DNA of 64,000 bases from Curvibacter sp. PAE-UM. Its GTDB lineage: Bacteria > Pseudomonadota > Gammaproteobacteria > Burkholderiales > Burkholderiaceae_C. The notes below the pieces were generated by a model. It was not told where the DNA came from. It searched no databases and saw nothing but the letters and a program-made list of their open reading frames with translations. The translations under genes and the position numbers were made by a program. This document shows, one piece after another, positions 16,218 to 24,524 of this stretch. Where the stretch lies: NCBI RefSeq assembly GCF_001432305.1, contig NZ_KQ483358.1, positions 308,213-372,212 of the forward strand, given 5' to 3'. The number at the start of each line of letters is the position of its first letter. Position 1 is the stretch's first letter.

Positions 16218-16401
16218 TAAGTGGTTCTACCAAGTTCCCGCCGGACAGAACGGCGTGACCGGCGCCTGAGCGCCGGGGCGAGGGGAAACACTCATGCCCG
16301 CTTGCGCCCGTCCGCACTACCATTCATCTGTGTAATTACGATCGGGGCCTCCGGGTCACGATGCGAACGACAAATGGAGACCGGGCCACGGGCCCAATGG
16401 C

Positions 16402-17166
16402 ATGAGTGCAGACATCATTCTCGAAACGCGCGAACTCACCCGGGAGTTCAAGGGCTTCGTCGCAGTGGACCACGTGAACCTCCAGGTCAGGCGTGGCTCC
16501 ATCCACGCGCTGATCGGCCCCAACGGCGCAGGCAAGACCACCGTCTTCAACCTGCTGACCAAGTTCCTCCCCCCCACCTCGGGCCAGATCCTCTACAAGG
16601 GCGAAGACATCACGCACCGCGCCGCCGCCGAAGTGGCGCGCTCGGGCATGGTGCGCTCCTTCCAGATCTCGGCGGTGTTCCCGCACCTCACCGTGCTGGA
16701 GAACGTGCGCGTGGCCCTGCAGCGCAAACTGGGCACCAGCTTCCATTTCTGGAAACCCGAGTCCACGCTCTACGCGCTGAACGACCAGGCCATGGCCCTG
16801 CTGGAGTCGGTCGACCTCGGCAGCTTTGCCGGCACGAAGACGGTGGAGCTGCCCTACGGCCGCAAGCGCGCGCTGGAGATCGCCACCACCCTGGCGCTGG
16901 ACCCCGAGCTCATGCTGCTGGACGAGCCTACCCAGGGCATGGGCCACGAGGACGTGGGCCGCGTGGTCGAGCTCATCCGCAAAGTCGCGGCCAACCGGAC
17001 CGTGCTCATGGTGGAACACAATATGAACGTGGTCGCCAACCTGAGCGACACCATCACCGTGCTGGCCCGCGGTACCGTGCTGGCCGAAGGGCCCTACGAA
17101 ACGGTCTCCAAAGACCCGCGCGTGCTCGAAGCCTATGTCGGCTCCTCCGAAGAGGAATCCGCATGA
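16402..17166 (+). CDS. livG: branched-chain amino acid-type ABC ATPase LivG (second system)
   Basis: This 254-aa ATPase has Walker A GPNGAGKTT, Walker B LMLLDEPTQGMG and the switch His in MVEHNM. It begins the second liv operon (livG-livF-binding protein-livH-livM). Its stop codon overlaps the livF start (ATGA). The intact Walker A contrasts with its LivF partner. Confidence 0.92.
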   Translation: MSADIILETRELTREFKGFVAVDHVNLQVRRGSIHALIGPNGAGKTTVFNLLTKFLPPTSGQILYKGEDITHRAAAEVARSGMVRSFQISAVFPHLTVLENVRVALQRKLGTSFHFWKPESTLYALNDQAMALLESVDLGSFAGTKTVELPYGRKRALEIATTLALDPELMLLDEPTQGMGHEDVGRVVELIRKVAANRTVLMVEHNMNVVANLSDTITVLARGTVLAEGPYETVSKDPRVLEAYVGSSEEESA

Positions 17167-17867
17167 GCAAGGTGCTGTTGAAGATCGAGAACCTGCACGC
17201 CTGGTACGGCGAATCGCACATCCTGCACGGCGTGAACTTCGAGGTGCGCGAGGGCGAGCTCGTCACCCTGCTGGGCCGCAACGGCGCCGGCCGCACCACC
17301 ACGCTCAAGGCCATCCTGGGCCTGACCGGCAAGCGCACCGGTGGCATCCAGGTCATGGGCCGCGAGACCGTGCACCTGCCCACCAACCGCATCGCCCGCC
17401 TGGGCCTGGGCTACTGCCCCGAAGAGCGCGGCATCTTCTCCACACTCTCCTGCGAAGAAAACCTGCTGCTGCCGCCCAAGGTGGGCGACGGCGGCATGTC
17501 GCTGGACGAGATCTACGAGATGTTCCCCAACCTCAAGGAACGCCGGCACAGCCCCGGCACGCGCCTGTCGGGCGGCGAGCAGCAGATGCTGGCCATGGCG
17601 CGCATCCTGCGTTCGGGTGCCCAGGTGCTGCTGCTCGACGAGATCACCGAGGGCCTGGCCCCGGTCATCGTGCAGACGCTGGGCCGCGTGATCCGCGCGC
17701 TCAAGGCCAAGGGCCTGACCATCATCCTGGTCGAGCAGAACTTCCGCTTCGCCGCGCCGCTGGCCGACCGCCACTACGTGATGGAGCATGGCCAGATCGT
17801 GGCCACGGTGAACAAGGACGAGTTGAGCGAGAAGGCAGCCATGCTGCATGAGTTTTTGGGTGTGTGA
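17163..17867 (+). CDS. livF: branched-chain amino acid-type ABC ATPase LivF with Arg in Walker A
   Basis: This 234-aa ATPase has the LivF-type layout: Walker A GRNGAGRTT (38-46), signature LSGGEQQM, Walker B VLLLDEITEGLAP and switch His region. The invariant Walker A Lys (residue 44) is replaced by Arg (codon CGC, 17292-17294). All other motifs are intact, so this is not simple decay. The pair with LivG may have one weakened nucleotide site. The long open frame upstream to 16221 is a shadow of livG; the ATG at 17163 is coupled to the livG stop. Confidence 0.9.
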   Translation: MSKVLLKIENLHAWYGESHILHGVNFEVREGELVTLLGRNGAGRTTTLKAILGLTGKRTGGIQVMGRETVHLPTNRIARLGLGYCPEERGIFSTLSCEENLLLPPKVGDGGMSLDEIYEMFPNLKERRHSPGTRLSGGEQQMLAMARILRSGAQVLLLDEITEGLAPVIVQTLGRVIRALKAKGLTIILVEQNFRFAAPLADRHYVMEHGQIVATVNKDELSEKAAMLHEFLGV

Positions 17868-17896
17868 GTTTTGACAACCATTTCTAGGAGACAAGC

Positions 17897-19114
17897 ATGA
17901 AACGCAAACTGATCGCCGCCGCCGTGGCGGCCACCCTGGCCGGCACCTTTGGCCTGGCCCAGGCCCAGAAGCTCTCGGGCGACGCCGTCAAGATCGGCGT
18001 GCTGACCGACATGTCCGGCGTCTACGCCGACTACGGCGGCCCCGGCGCCGTGGCTGCGGCCAGGCTGGCCGTGCAGGACTTCGGCGGCAAGATGTTCGGC
18101 AAGCCCATCGAAGTGGTGAACGCCGACCACCAGAACAAGCCCGACATCGCCAAGAACGTCACCCAGGCCTGGTTCGACCGCGACGGCGTGGACATGACGG
18201 TGGAGAACCTGAACTCCGCCGTGGCCCTGGCCGTGCAGGCCCTGGGCAAGGAAAAGAACAAGATCACCATCGTCAATGGCGCCGCCTCCTCGCGCCTGAC
18301 CAATGAAGACTGCGCCCCGGCCACCGGCATCCACTACCTGATGGACACCATCGCCCTGAGCAACGTGGTGGGCAAGGCCATCGTGAAGGACGGCGGCAAC
18401 ACCTGGTACTTCCTGACCGCCGACTACGCCTTCGGCCACTCGCTCGAGAAGGACACCAGCAGCACGGTGGTGGCCTCCGGCGGCAAGGTGCTGGGCGCCG
18501 TGCGCCACCCGCTGTCCACCGGCGACTTCTCATCCTTCCTGCTGCAGGCCCAGTCCAGCGGCGCCAAGGTGGTGGGCCTGGCCAATGCCGGCGGCGACAC
18601 CGTCAACAGCATCAAGGCTGCGGCCGAGTTCGGCCTGACCAAGAAGCAGAACCTGGCCGCCCTGCTGATGCTGCTGACCGACGTGCATGCGCTGGGCCTG
18701 AACACCGCACAGGGCCTGTACCTGACCGAAGGCTGGTACTGGGACATGAACCCCGAGACGCGCGCCTGGGCCGACAAGTTCAGCAAGGTGATGAACGGCC
18801 GCAAGCCCAACTCCAACCACGCTTCCGTCTACTCGGCCACCCTGCACTACCTGAACGCCGTCAAGGCCGCCGGCACGGACGACACCGCCGCCGTCATGGC
18901 CAAGATGCGCTCCACGCCCATCAACGACATGTTCGCCAAGGGTGGCAAGCTGCGCGAAGACGGCCGCATGGTGCACGACATGTACCTGTTCCAGGTCAAG
19001 AAGCCCGCCGAATCCAAGGGCCCCTGGGACTATTACAACCTCAAGGGCACGGTCAAGGGTGACGACGCCTTCCAGTCCCTGGCCAACAGCCGCTGCGTTG
19101 CCATCAAGAAGTGA
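17897..19114 (+). CDS. ABC transporter substrate-binding protein, branched-chain amino acid type (second system)
   Basis: This 405-aa periplasmic binding protein has a signal peptide (AQAQ, cut near residue 24), then VKIGVLTDMSGVYADYGGPG, a common start of aromatic/short acid binders in this family. A strong TAGGAGA site precedes the ATG. It sits between livF and livH, followed by a GC-rich hairpin. The ligand is unknown; sequence differs clearly from the binding protein at 7-1344. Confidence 0.92.
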   Translation: MKRKLIAAAVAATLAGTFGLAQAQKLSGDAVKIGVLTDMSGVYADYGGPGAVAAARLAVQDFGGKMFGKPIEVVNADHQNKPDIAKNVTQAWFDRDGVDMTVENLNSAVALAVQALGKEKNKITIVNGAASSRLTNEDCAPATGIHYLMDTIALSNVVGKAIVKDGGNTWYFLTADYAFGHSLEKDTSSTVVASGGKVLGAVRHPLSTGDFSSFLLQAQSSGAKVVGLANAGGDTVNSIKAAAEFGLTKKQNLAALLMLLTDVHALGLNTAQGLYLTEGWYWDMNPETRAWADKFSKVMNGRKPNSNHASVYSATLHYLNAVKAAGTDDTAAVMAKMRSTPINDMFAKGGKLREDGRMVHDMYLFQVKKPAESKGPWDYYNLKGTVKGDDAFQSLANSRCVAIKK

Positions 19115-19137
19115 TGCGCAGCTGATGTGACCTGAAC

Positions 19138-19164
19138 GGGCGGGCCGCACGCGCGGGCCCGCCC
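19138..19164 (+). other. GC-rich mRNA hairpin between binding-protein gene and livH
   Basis: GGGCGGGCC and GGCCCGCCC form 9-bp arms around a 9-nt loop, 23 nt after the binding-protein stop. No T-run follows. Such hairpins after binding-protein genes often protect the upstream mRNA and keep the binding protein in excess over the permease. Confidence 0.6.
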
Positions 19165-19177
19165 CTCTCCGATCCGG

Positions 19178-20071
19178 ATGAACATGTCAGAAATTTTTGG
19201 TATCCCGATACAGGCCCTGATGGGCCAGCTCATGCTCGGGCTGGTCAACGGCTGCTTTTACGCCATGCTGTCGCTGGGCCTGGCCGTGATCTTCGGCATG
19301 CTCAACATCGTGAACTTCGCGCACGGCGCGCTCTACATGGTGGGCGCCTTCTTCGCCTGGATGCTGCTCAACTACGCCGGCGTCAACTACTGGTTCGCCC
19401 TGCTGCTGGCCCCCATCGGGGTGGCGGCCATCGGCATCGTCATCGAGAAGACCATGCTGCGCTGGCTGCACCAGCTCGACCACCTCTACGGCCTGCTGCT
19501 GACCTTCGGCCTGGCCCTGGTGCTCGAAGGCCTCTTCCGCGAGTTCTATGGCTCCTCGGGCCTGCCCTATGAGCTGCCCGCGCTGTTCCGCGGCGTGTAC
19601 GACCTGGGCTTCATGATGCTGCCCAAGTACCGCGCCTGGGTGGTGGTGGTGTCCATCGTGGTGTGCCTGTTCACCTGGTACGTCATCGAGAAGACGCGCC
19701 TGGGTGCCTACCTGCGCGCCGGCACCGAGAACCCGAACATGGTCAAGGCCTTCGGCATCAACGTGCCGCTGATGGTCACCCTCACCTACGCCTTCGGCGT
19801 GGGCCTGGCCGGCCTGGCCGGCGTGATGGCCGCGCCGATTTATCAGGTGAGCCCGCTGATGGGCTCCAACATCATCATCGTGGTGTTCGCGGTGGTGGTG
19901 ATCGGCGGCATGGGTTCCATCCTGGGCTCCATCCTCACCGGCCTGGCGCTGGGCCTGATCGAAGGCCTGACCAAGGTCTTCTACGCCGAGATTTCGAGCA
20001 CCGTGGTCTTCATCATCATGGCCATCGTGCTGCTGGTGCGACCCGCAGGCCTCTTCGGCCGGGAAAAATAA
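19178..20071 (+). CDS. livH: branched-chain amino acid-type ABC permease LivH (second system)
   Basis: This 297-aa polytopic permease has LGLVNGCFYAMLSLGLAVIFGMLNIVNFAHG near the N-terminus and the terminal RPAGLFGREK typical of LivH. Two Met codons (19178, 19184) could start it. Its TAA stop overlaps the livM ATG by one base. Confidence 0.92.
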   Translation: MNMSEIFGIPIQALMGQLMLGLVNGCFYAMLSLGLAVIFGMLNIVNFAHGALYMVGAFFAWMLLNYAGVNYWFALLLAPIGVAAIGIVIEKTMLRWLHQLDHLYGLLLTFGLALVLEGLFREFYGSSGLPYELPALFRGVYDLGFMMLPKYRAWVVVVSIVVCLFTWYVIEKTRLGAYLRAGTENPNMVKAFGINVPLMVTLTYAFGVGLAGLAGVMAAPIYQVSPLMGSNIIIVVFAVVVIGGMGSILGSILTGLALGLIEGLTKVFYAEISSTVVFIIMAIVLLVRPAGLFGREK

Positions 20072-20991
20072 TGAAGAAGTCTGCCCTCCTCTACAGCGCC
20101 CTGCTGCTCGCCCTGCTGGTGGCCCCCTTCGTGGGCTACCCCATGTTCCTCATGAAGCTGCTGTGCTTCGCCCTGTTCGCCTGCGCCTTCAACCTGCTGA
20201 TCGGCTTCACCGGCCTGCTCTCCTTCGGCCACGCCATGTTCTTCGGTTTCGCGGCCTACGTCTCGGGCCACGCCGCCAAGGTCTGGGGCCTGACGCCCGA
20301 GCTGTCCATCCTGGCCGGCACGCTGAGCGCCACCGTCATCGGCGTCGTCACCGGCTGGCTGGCCGTGCGCCGCCAGGGCATCTACTTCGCCATGGTCACG
20401 CTGGCCCTGGCGCAGATGATCTACTTCATCTGCGTGCAGGCGCCCTTCACCTACGCGGAGGACGGCATCCAGAGCATCCCGCGCGGCAGCCTCTTCGGCC
20501 TGATCGACCTGCACAACGACCGGGTCATGTACTACGTGGTGCTGGCGCTCTTCGTGGGCGGCTTCGCGCTGATCTACCGCATCATCCACTCGCCCTTCGG
20601 CCAGGTGCTGAAATCCATCCGCGAGAACGAGCCGCGCGCCTTGTCCCTGGGCTACAACGTGGACCGCTACAAGCTGCTGGCCTTCGTGCTCTCGGCCACG
20701 CTGGCCGGCCTGGCCGGCGCCATCAAGGCCATCGCCTTCGGCATCGCCACGCTGACCGACGTGAGCTGGCAAATGTCCGGCGAAGTGGTGCTGATGACCC
20801 TGCTGGGCGGCATGGGCACCATCCTGGGCCCCGTCCTCGGCGCCGGCATCATCGTGGCCATGCAGAACTACCTGTCCGGCCTCGGCTCCTGGGTCACCAT
20901 CATCATGGGCCTGACCTTCGTGGTCTGCGTACTGCTCTTCCGCCGCGGCATCGTGGGCGAGATCGAGCACCGGCTGCTCAAGAAACCCTGA
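20071..20991 (+). CDS. livM: branched-chain amino acid-type ABC permease LivM (second system)
   Basis: This 306-aa polytopic permease has the LivM motif NLLIGFTGLLSFGHAMFFG and RRQGIYFAMVTLALAQM. The ATG at 20071 overlaps the livH stop (TAATG), so translation is coupled. The longer upstream frame is a livH shadow. An intrinsic terminator follows the stop and ends the operon. Confidence 0.92.
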   Translation: MKKSALLYSALLLALLVAPFVGYPMFLMKLLCFALFACAFNLLIGFTGLLSFGHAMFFGFAAYVSGHAAKVWGLTPELSILAGTLSATVIGVVTGWLAVRRQGIYFAMVTLALAQMIYFICVQAPFTYAEDGIQSIPRGSLFGLIDLHNDRVMYYVVLALFVGGFALIYRIIHSPFGQVLKSIRENEPRALSLGYNVDRYKLLAFVLSATLAGLAGAIKAIAFGIATLTDVSWQMSGEVVLMTLLGGMGTILGPVLGAGIIVAMQNYLSGLGSWVTIIMGLTFVVCVLLFRRGIVGEIEHRLLKKP

Positions 20992-21010
20992 GCCGGCACA
21001 CGCCCAAAGA

Positions 21011-21039
21011 AAAACCGCCTGCGGGCGGTTTTTGTTTTT
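21011..21039 (+). terminator. intrinsic terminator of the second liv operon
   Basis: AAAACCGCC-TGCG-GGCGGTTTT forms a 9-bp stem with a T-rich tail (TTTTTGTTTTT) 20 nt after livM. Confidence 0.9.
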
Positions 21040-21094
21040 GATAGGGGGGGATGCCGTCAGCGTGGGCGGATGCTTTCCCTCCTGGTTTTCAGCG

Positions 21095-21502
21095 TCAGCT
21101 CTCGGCTTGCTTCGACGACTGGACGTGATCCGCGTAAGCCACGCCATGCCCCAGCGACCAGTCCATACGGGAATTCTCCACGAGGGCGATCATCACGTCA
21201 TCGGGGCGAAACCCTGCCTCGACGGCGCGCGCAGTCAACTGCTTGTAAAGCTGCCGCTTCTGCTCGTCCGTTCGCCCCTGGAGAAAGGTGATCTCCACGA
21301 TGCAGGCGTCTAACGACCGTCTGACACCGCCGAAGGTGGGGTCCAGAATCATCTCCTCGGCATCAAAGCGCGCCAGCAACTGGAAGAGGTCATTGGGCGG
21401 GACATTGCAGGTGCTGACCAGGGCCTCCTGTGCCGCGTCGGCCAGCGCCTTGACCTTGGCGTGGGGCAGGTGCCGGGGTGCGGAGATTCGGGTCAGTGGC
21501 AT
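21095..21502 (-). CDS. tautomerase-superfamily protein
   Basis: This 135-aa protein resembles the 4-oxalocrotonate tautomerase/MSAD-like superfamily in its two-unit length and the VEITFLQGRTDEQKRQLYKQLT segment. The chosen start at 21502 puts Pro right after Met (MPLTRIS), the superfamily's catalytic N-terminal proline. The upstream-extended frame to 21733 would bury this Pro and was rejected. The substrate is unknown. It begins a lower-GC stretch and faces the terminator of the second liv operon. Confidence 0.75.
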   Translation of the reverse strand: MPLTRISAPRHLPHAKVKALADAAQEALVSTCNVPPNDLFQLLARFDAEEMILDPTFGGVRRSLDACIVEITFLQGRTDEQKRQLYKQLTARAVEAGFRPDDVMIALVENSRMDWSLGHGVAYADHVQSSKQAES

Positions 21503-21558
21503 GGTTGAGTCCTGAAGAAGCGGGCAAATATCAAAGGCTTCTGCACTTGACTGAAGGG

Positions 21559-21867
21559 CTATTTTGCATCGCTGAACTTCCACCAATATAACGGCGCAAC
21601 CAGTGGGCCAGCAAAAAGCATACTTATCGCCCAGAGGAGACGTGAAAAGCCTGATTTCCCGATACTCATCAAAGCGTGGCCAACGAAATAGAGGTTCGCC
21701 GCGATTGCCGTCACTGCAATCATTCCCCACCACCAGGTCGTCAAGAACTCAATTACAGGCCCTTTGCCAACCACTGGACTATTCCAGGACTCGGGCGCAC
21801 TCCCACCCACGACAGTGACAATCAGGGGGAGGGAAGCAATTGCGGCCCAGAGAAGCGTTCGTCGCAT
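21559..21867 (-). CDS. small hypothetical membrane protein
   Basis: This 102-aa product has three predicted hydrophobic segments (about 5-22, 42-64, 75-95) separated by short loops. I do not recognise the family. The gene is less GC-rich than the flanks and lies in a run of minus-strand accessory genes. No ribosome-binding site is convincing, so the call rests on membrane-protein character. Confidence 0.5.
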   Translation of the reverse strand: MRRTLLWAAIASLPLIVTVVGGSAPESWNSPVVGKGPVIEFLTTWWWGMIAVTAIAANLYFVGHALMSIGKSGFSRLLWAISMLFAGPLVAPLYWWKFSDAK

Positions 21868-21906
21868 ATCTTGCGCAACTTGGCGACATTGTTAGAGAGC
21901 AGTCTT

Positions 21907-22377
21907 TTATGACCTGAGTGCAGAAAGAAGCTCTTCATGCCCTCGTACTGCGAGCATCAGTATGCGCGTCGCTCCGTCCCTTCCTCGGATCTCGATGCGC
22001 ACCCTGTTTCGACTCGGCGTTGAAGCGGTCTCTACACGCAGGATATTCGATCGCGGGACGTAGTGTTCCAGATCGTTGAAGCCAGGAGGCATGAGCCATT
22101 TGAAGATACCCACCGGCTCAACGAGCAAGGCATCCTTTAGAACCGTTACCACTAGTGCATTCCGCGCACCACCGACACGGGTGAACAGATTTTTGTCCGA
22201 CGAACCCGATACATATTTCTCCGAGAAACGAACATCCGATCCAGAAAATGGTGGATGGGTTGGTCCTGCGCCATGGCGTCGCCACGCGAAGAAGGCGCCC
22301 CAGGCCAACACCCACAAAAAGCAGAACACGAAGAACAGCTCGAAGTGCTGCTCCATCCATTTCAGGTATTCCATCAT
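21907..22377 (-). CDS. hypothetical protein with one N-terminal membrane segment
   Basis: This 156-aa product has one hydrophobic helix (about 13-32) followed by a soluble domain with beta-rich character (VTVLKDALLVEPVG, RVRIEIRGRDG), reminiscent of PH-like membrane-associated domains. The fold is a guess. It has lower GC than the core genes and no recognised family. Confidence 0.55.
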   Translation of the reverse strand: MMEYLKWMEQHFELFFVFCFLWVLAWGAFFAWRRHGAGPTHPPFSGSDVRFSEKYVSGSSDKNLFTRVGGARNALVVTVLKDALLVEPVGIFKWLMPPGFNDLEHYVPRSNILRVETASTPSRNRVRIEIRGRDGATRILMLAVRGHEELLSALRS

Positions 22378-22741
22378 CTCTTCTGCCCTTTAACTAAATA
22401 CAGACCGTAAAAGTGCAGGCTATCCTAGCCGGATGTTCATGGTCTGAGCCCCCTTGGAGCGTCCCAGTGCTTGTTTCGTATTGGCTTTCTTGTGCTGCGC
22501 GCAGTCTGGTAGGTGTATTCGCAAACTGTAAACCCCCGCATAGGTGATTGAAATTCTAGGAAGGTCGAAACAATAGGCCCATCCCCCAAACGGGGGATAA
22601 CACCACACTCACACCGCCGCGGGAAAGACAAGCCCCCCAGACCAGCAGCAGCACGACCGCCGCGTCGCGCAGACATTTGAAAAGGATCGAGGTCATCGAC
22701 GCTCACACCTCTTCTGTGAGTGTCTGTAAGATTATCGAATC
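22378..22741. promoter_or_regulatory. 364-bp divergent intergenic region upstream of the AlbA_2 protein
   Basis: No convincing gene is found. It holds an 18-bp dyad at 22581-22598 (separate entry) and an inverted repeat CTCACA-N7-TGTGAG at 22702-22720. A -10-like TAAGAT at 22727-22732 lies only about 10 nt before the ATG at 22742, and no Shine-Dalgarno is visible. The downstream gene might therefore be read from a very short or leaderless mRNA, controlled at the repeat. Confidence 0.45.
22581..22598. promoter_or_regulatory. 18-bp dyad, copy 1 of a motif seen twice
   Basis: ATCCCCC-AAAC-GGGGGAT has perfect 7-bp arms. The same motif with spacer AAAT occurs at 28580-28597. It lies 204 nt before the minus-strand gene at 22377 and 144 nt before the plus-strand gene at 22742. 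Size and symmetry suit a dimeric regulator; the regulator is unknown. Confidence 0.55.
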
Positions 22742-24391
22742 ATGATCACCACACCAGAGCAACTCGTGTATTGGCTGGCCGAACCAGAGGGTTTGCGGCT
22801 GGAGTTCAAGGAAGCCAGGAACAACTACCACTTCGACAAACTGGTGCAGTACTGTGTAGCCTTGGCGAATGAAGGTGGCGGCAAGATCATTCTGGGAGTC
22901 AGTGATCGTCGTCCGCGTCAGATCGTGGGCACAAGCGCTTTTGAAGAACCTGGGCGAACCGAAGCAGGACTACATGAACGATTGTCACAGCGCATCCCGA
23001 TAGAAGAGTTGCGAGTACCCGCAGGACGTGTTTTGATCGTACACGTACCAGCGCGCCTGCCCGGCACAGCCTGGCAGATCGATGGCCGCTATCTCAAACG
23101 CGCTGGCGACGAATTGACGGCTTTGGGTGACGTCGAACTCAAAAACATCTTTGCAGAAACTGGCCCCGATTTTTCCGCCGAACTGTGCCCGGGCGCCGGA
23201 CTGCAAGACTTGGCACCGGCAGCCATTGCGCTGTTTCGTGAGCGGTGGGCCAGGAAGTCGCACGACGAACGCAAGCTACGCTGGAACGACACTGAAACGC
23301 TCACGAATGCTGAACTGCTGCTGGGCGGGCAGATCACTTATGCCGCATTGATCCTGTTCGGCACGCGTGCTGCCCTGGGGGGATGGCTGGCACAGGCGGA
23401 ACTGGTATTTGAATACCGCCCATCCGATGCCTCAGGCCCTGCAGCCGACCGCGAGGAATACCGGGAGGGCTTCTTTAACTGGCAGGACGCACTGTGGAAC
23501 AAGATCAACCTGCGCAACGAAAAGCAAAGCTACCAAGATGGTCTTTTCCGTCTGGATTTGCTGACGTTTGACGAAGTCGCAATGCGCGAAGCGTTGCTCA
23601 ACGCAGTGGCACATCGTGATTACCGGCTGGGTGGCTCGGTATTCGTTCGCCAATACCCTCAACGACTGGAAGTGGTGAGCCCCGGGGGCTTGCCGCCTGG
23701 TATCACCCCAGCCAACATCCTGGATCAGCAAAACCCGCGCAATCGCCGACTGGCCGAGGCACTTGCCAAATGCGGCCTGATTGAACGGTCGGGTCAAGGT
23801 ATGAACCTGATGTTCGAAAGCGCCATCCGTCAAGGTAAACAATTGCCCAGTTTTGCAGGCACAGCCGAACACGAAGTACGTTTGACACTGGATGGCATGG
23901 TACGAAGCCCGGCCTTTGTACGCTTCCTGGAACGCCTGGGTGAGCAAACCCTGCGTTCATTTTCCACCGAGGATTTTCTGACGCTGGATGCGCTGCATCG
24001 CGAACAACCACTGTCGCCGCACATGAAGGAACGCTTGCCTGGTCTGGTAAGCGTAGGGGCAGTGGAAGTCGTAGGACGTGGCCGGGGAGTGCGTTATATC
24101 CTGTCTGAAGCGCTTTATGCTGCGTTGGGTGCCAAAGGCACGCACACTCGCAAAAAAGGACTGGACCGCGAAACCAACAAGGCGCTTCTTCTCAAGCACC
24201 TGTCCAAACAAAAAGAAGAAGGTGCCCCACTCGCAGAACTACGCCAAGTACTGCCAGCACTACCTGCCAGTGCCGTGCAAGCTCTGATGCATGAACTCCG
24301 GGAAGAACGCGCTGTGTTCCTGCACGGCCAACGCCGATGGGCTCGATGGAAACTGATGGAATACAAGGTCTATAAGTTGGAAGACCTTTGA
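22742..24391 (+). CDS. AlbA_2/Schlafen-type putative DNA-binding, RecG-like ATPase-domain protein
   Basis: This 549-aa protein begins with an AlbA_2 (divergent AAA-4/Schlafen-type) domain, residues about 10-125, with LEFKEARNN and LANEGGGKIILGVSD. Next comes the associated GHKL-like module, EALLNAVAHRDYRLGG to NPRNRRLAEALAKCGLIERSGQGM. The C-terminal ~150 residues look like winged helices. Such proteins are annotated as transcriptional regulators or RecG-like, and some relatives occur in defence or toxin-antitoxin settings. Lower GC than the neighbours and an AT-rich 3' flank suggest acquisition. Biochemical role is not established from sequence. Confidence 0.8.
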   Translation: MITTPEQLVYWLAEPEGLRLEFKEARNNYHFDKLVQYCVALANEGGGKIILGVSDRRPRQIVGTSAFEEPGRTEAGLHERLSQRIPIEELRVPAGRVLIVHVPARLPGTAWQIDGRYLKRAGDELTALGDVELKNIFAETGPDFSAELCPGAGLQDLAPAAIALFRERWARKSHDERKLRWNDTETLTNAELLLGGQITYAALILFGTRAALGGWLAQAELVFEYRPSDASGPAADREEYREGFFNWQDALWNKINLRNEKQSYQDGLFRLDLLTFDEVAMREALLNAVAHRDYRLGGSVFVRQYPQRLEVVSPGGLPPGITPANILDQQNPRNRRLAEALAKCGLIERSGQGMNLMFESAIRQGKQLPSFAGTAEHEVRLTLDGMVRSPAFVRFLERLGEQTLRSFSTEDFLTLDALHREQPLSPHMKERLPGLVSVGAVEVVGRGRGVRYILSEALYAALGAKGTHTRKKGLDRETNKALLLKHLSKQKEEGAPLAELRQVLPALPASAVQALMHELREERAVFLHGQRRWARWKLMEYKVYKLEDL

Positions 24392-24447
24392 GTAAGCTTT
24401 AGAGATAGTCAAAATTAAAAAAAATATCAACAAAAACAACGACTTAT

Positions 24448-24489
24448 AAAACAATTCATTGCGCGAACTTAAGCGCCGCACAATGAATT
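24448..24489 (-). terminator. intrinsic terminator downstream of the lipase-like gene
   Basis: AATTCATTG (24453-24461) and CAATGAATT (24481-24489) pair, extended by inner GCG/CGC pairs. On the minus strand the hairpin is followed by TTTTATAAG and further T-rich DNA. It lies 36 nt beyond the lipase-like gene. The stretch 24392-24450 is strongly AT-rich. Confidence 0.7.
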
Positions 24490-24524
24490 AGGGCGCCAAA
24501 CTCAGCCCGCACGTACAGAAACGC

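Noticed and set aside
16221-17162. Upstream extension of livF
   Set aside because: It is read in a different frame over livG; the ATG at 17163 overlaps the livG stop and gives the normal LivF length.
22437-22706. Short minus-strand frames within the 22378-22741 gap
   Set aside because: No ribosome-binding site, no domain and no compositional support; the region carries dyads and is better read as control DNA.
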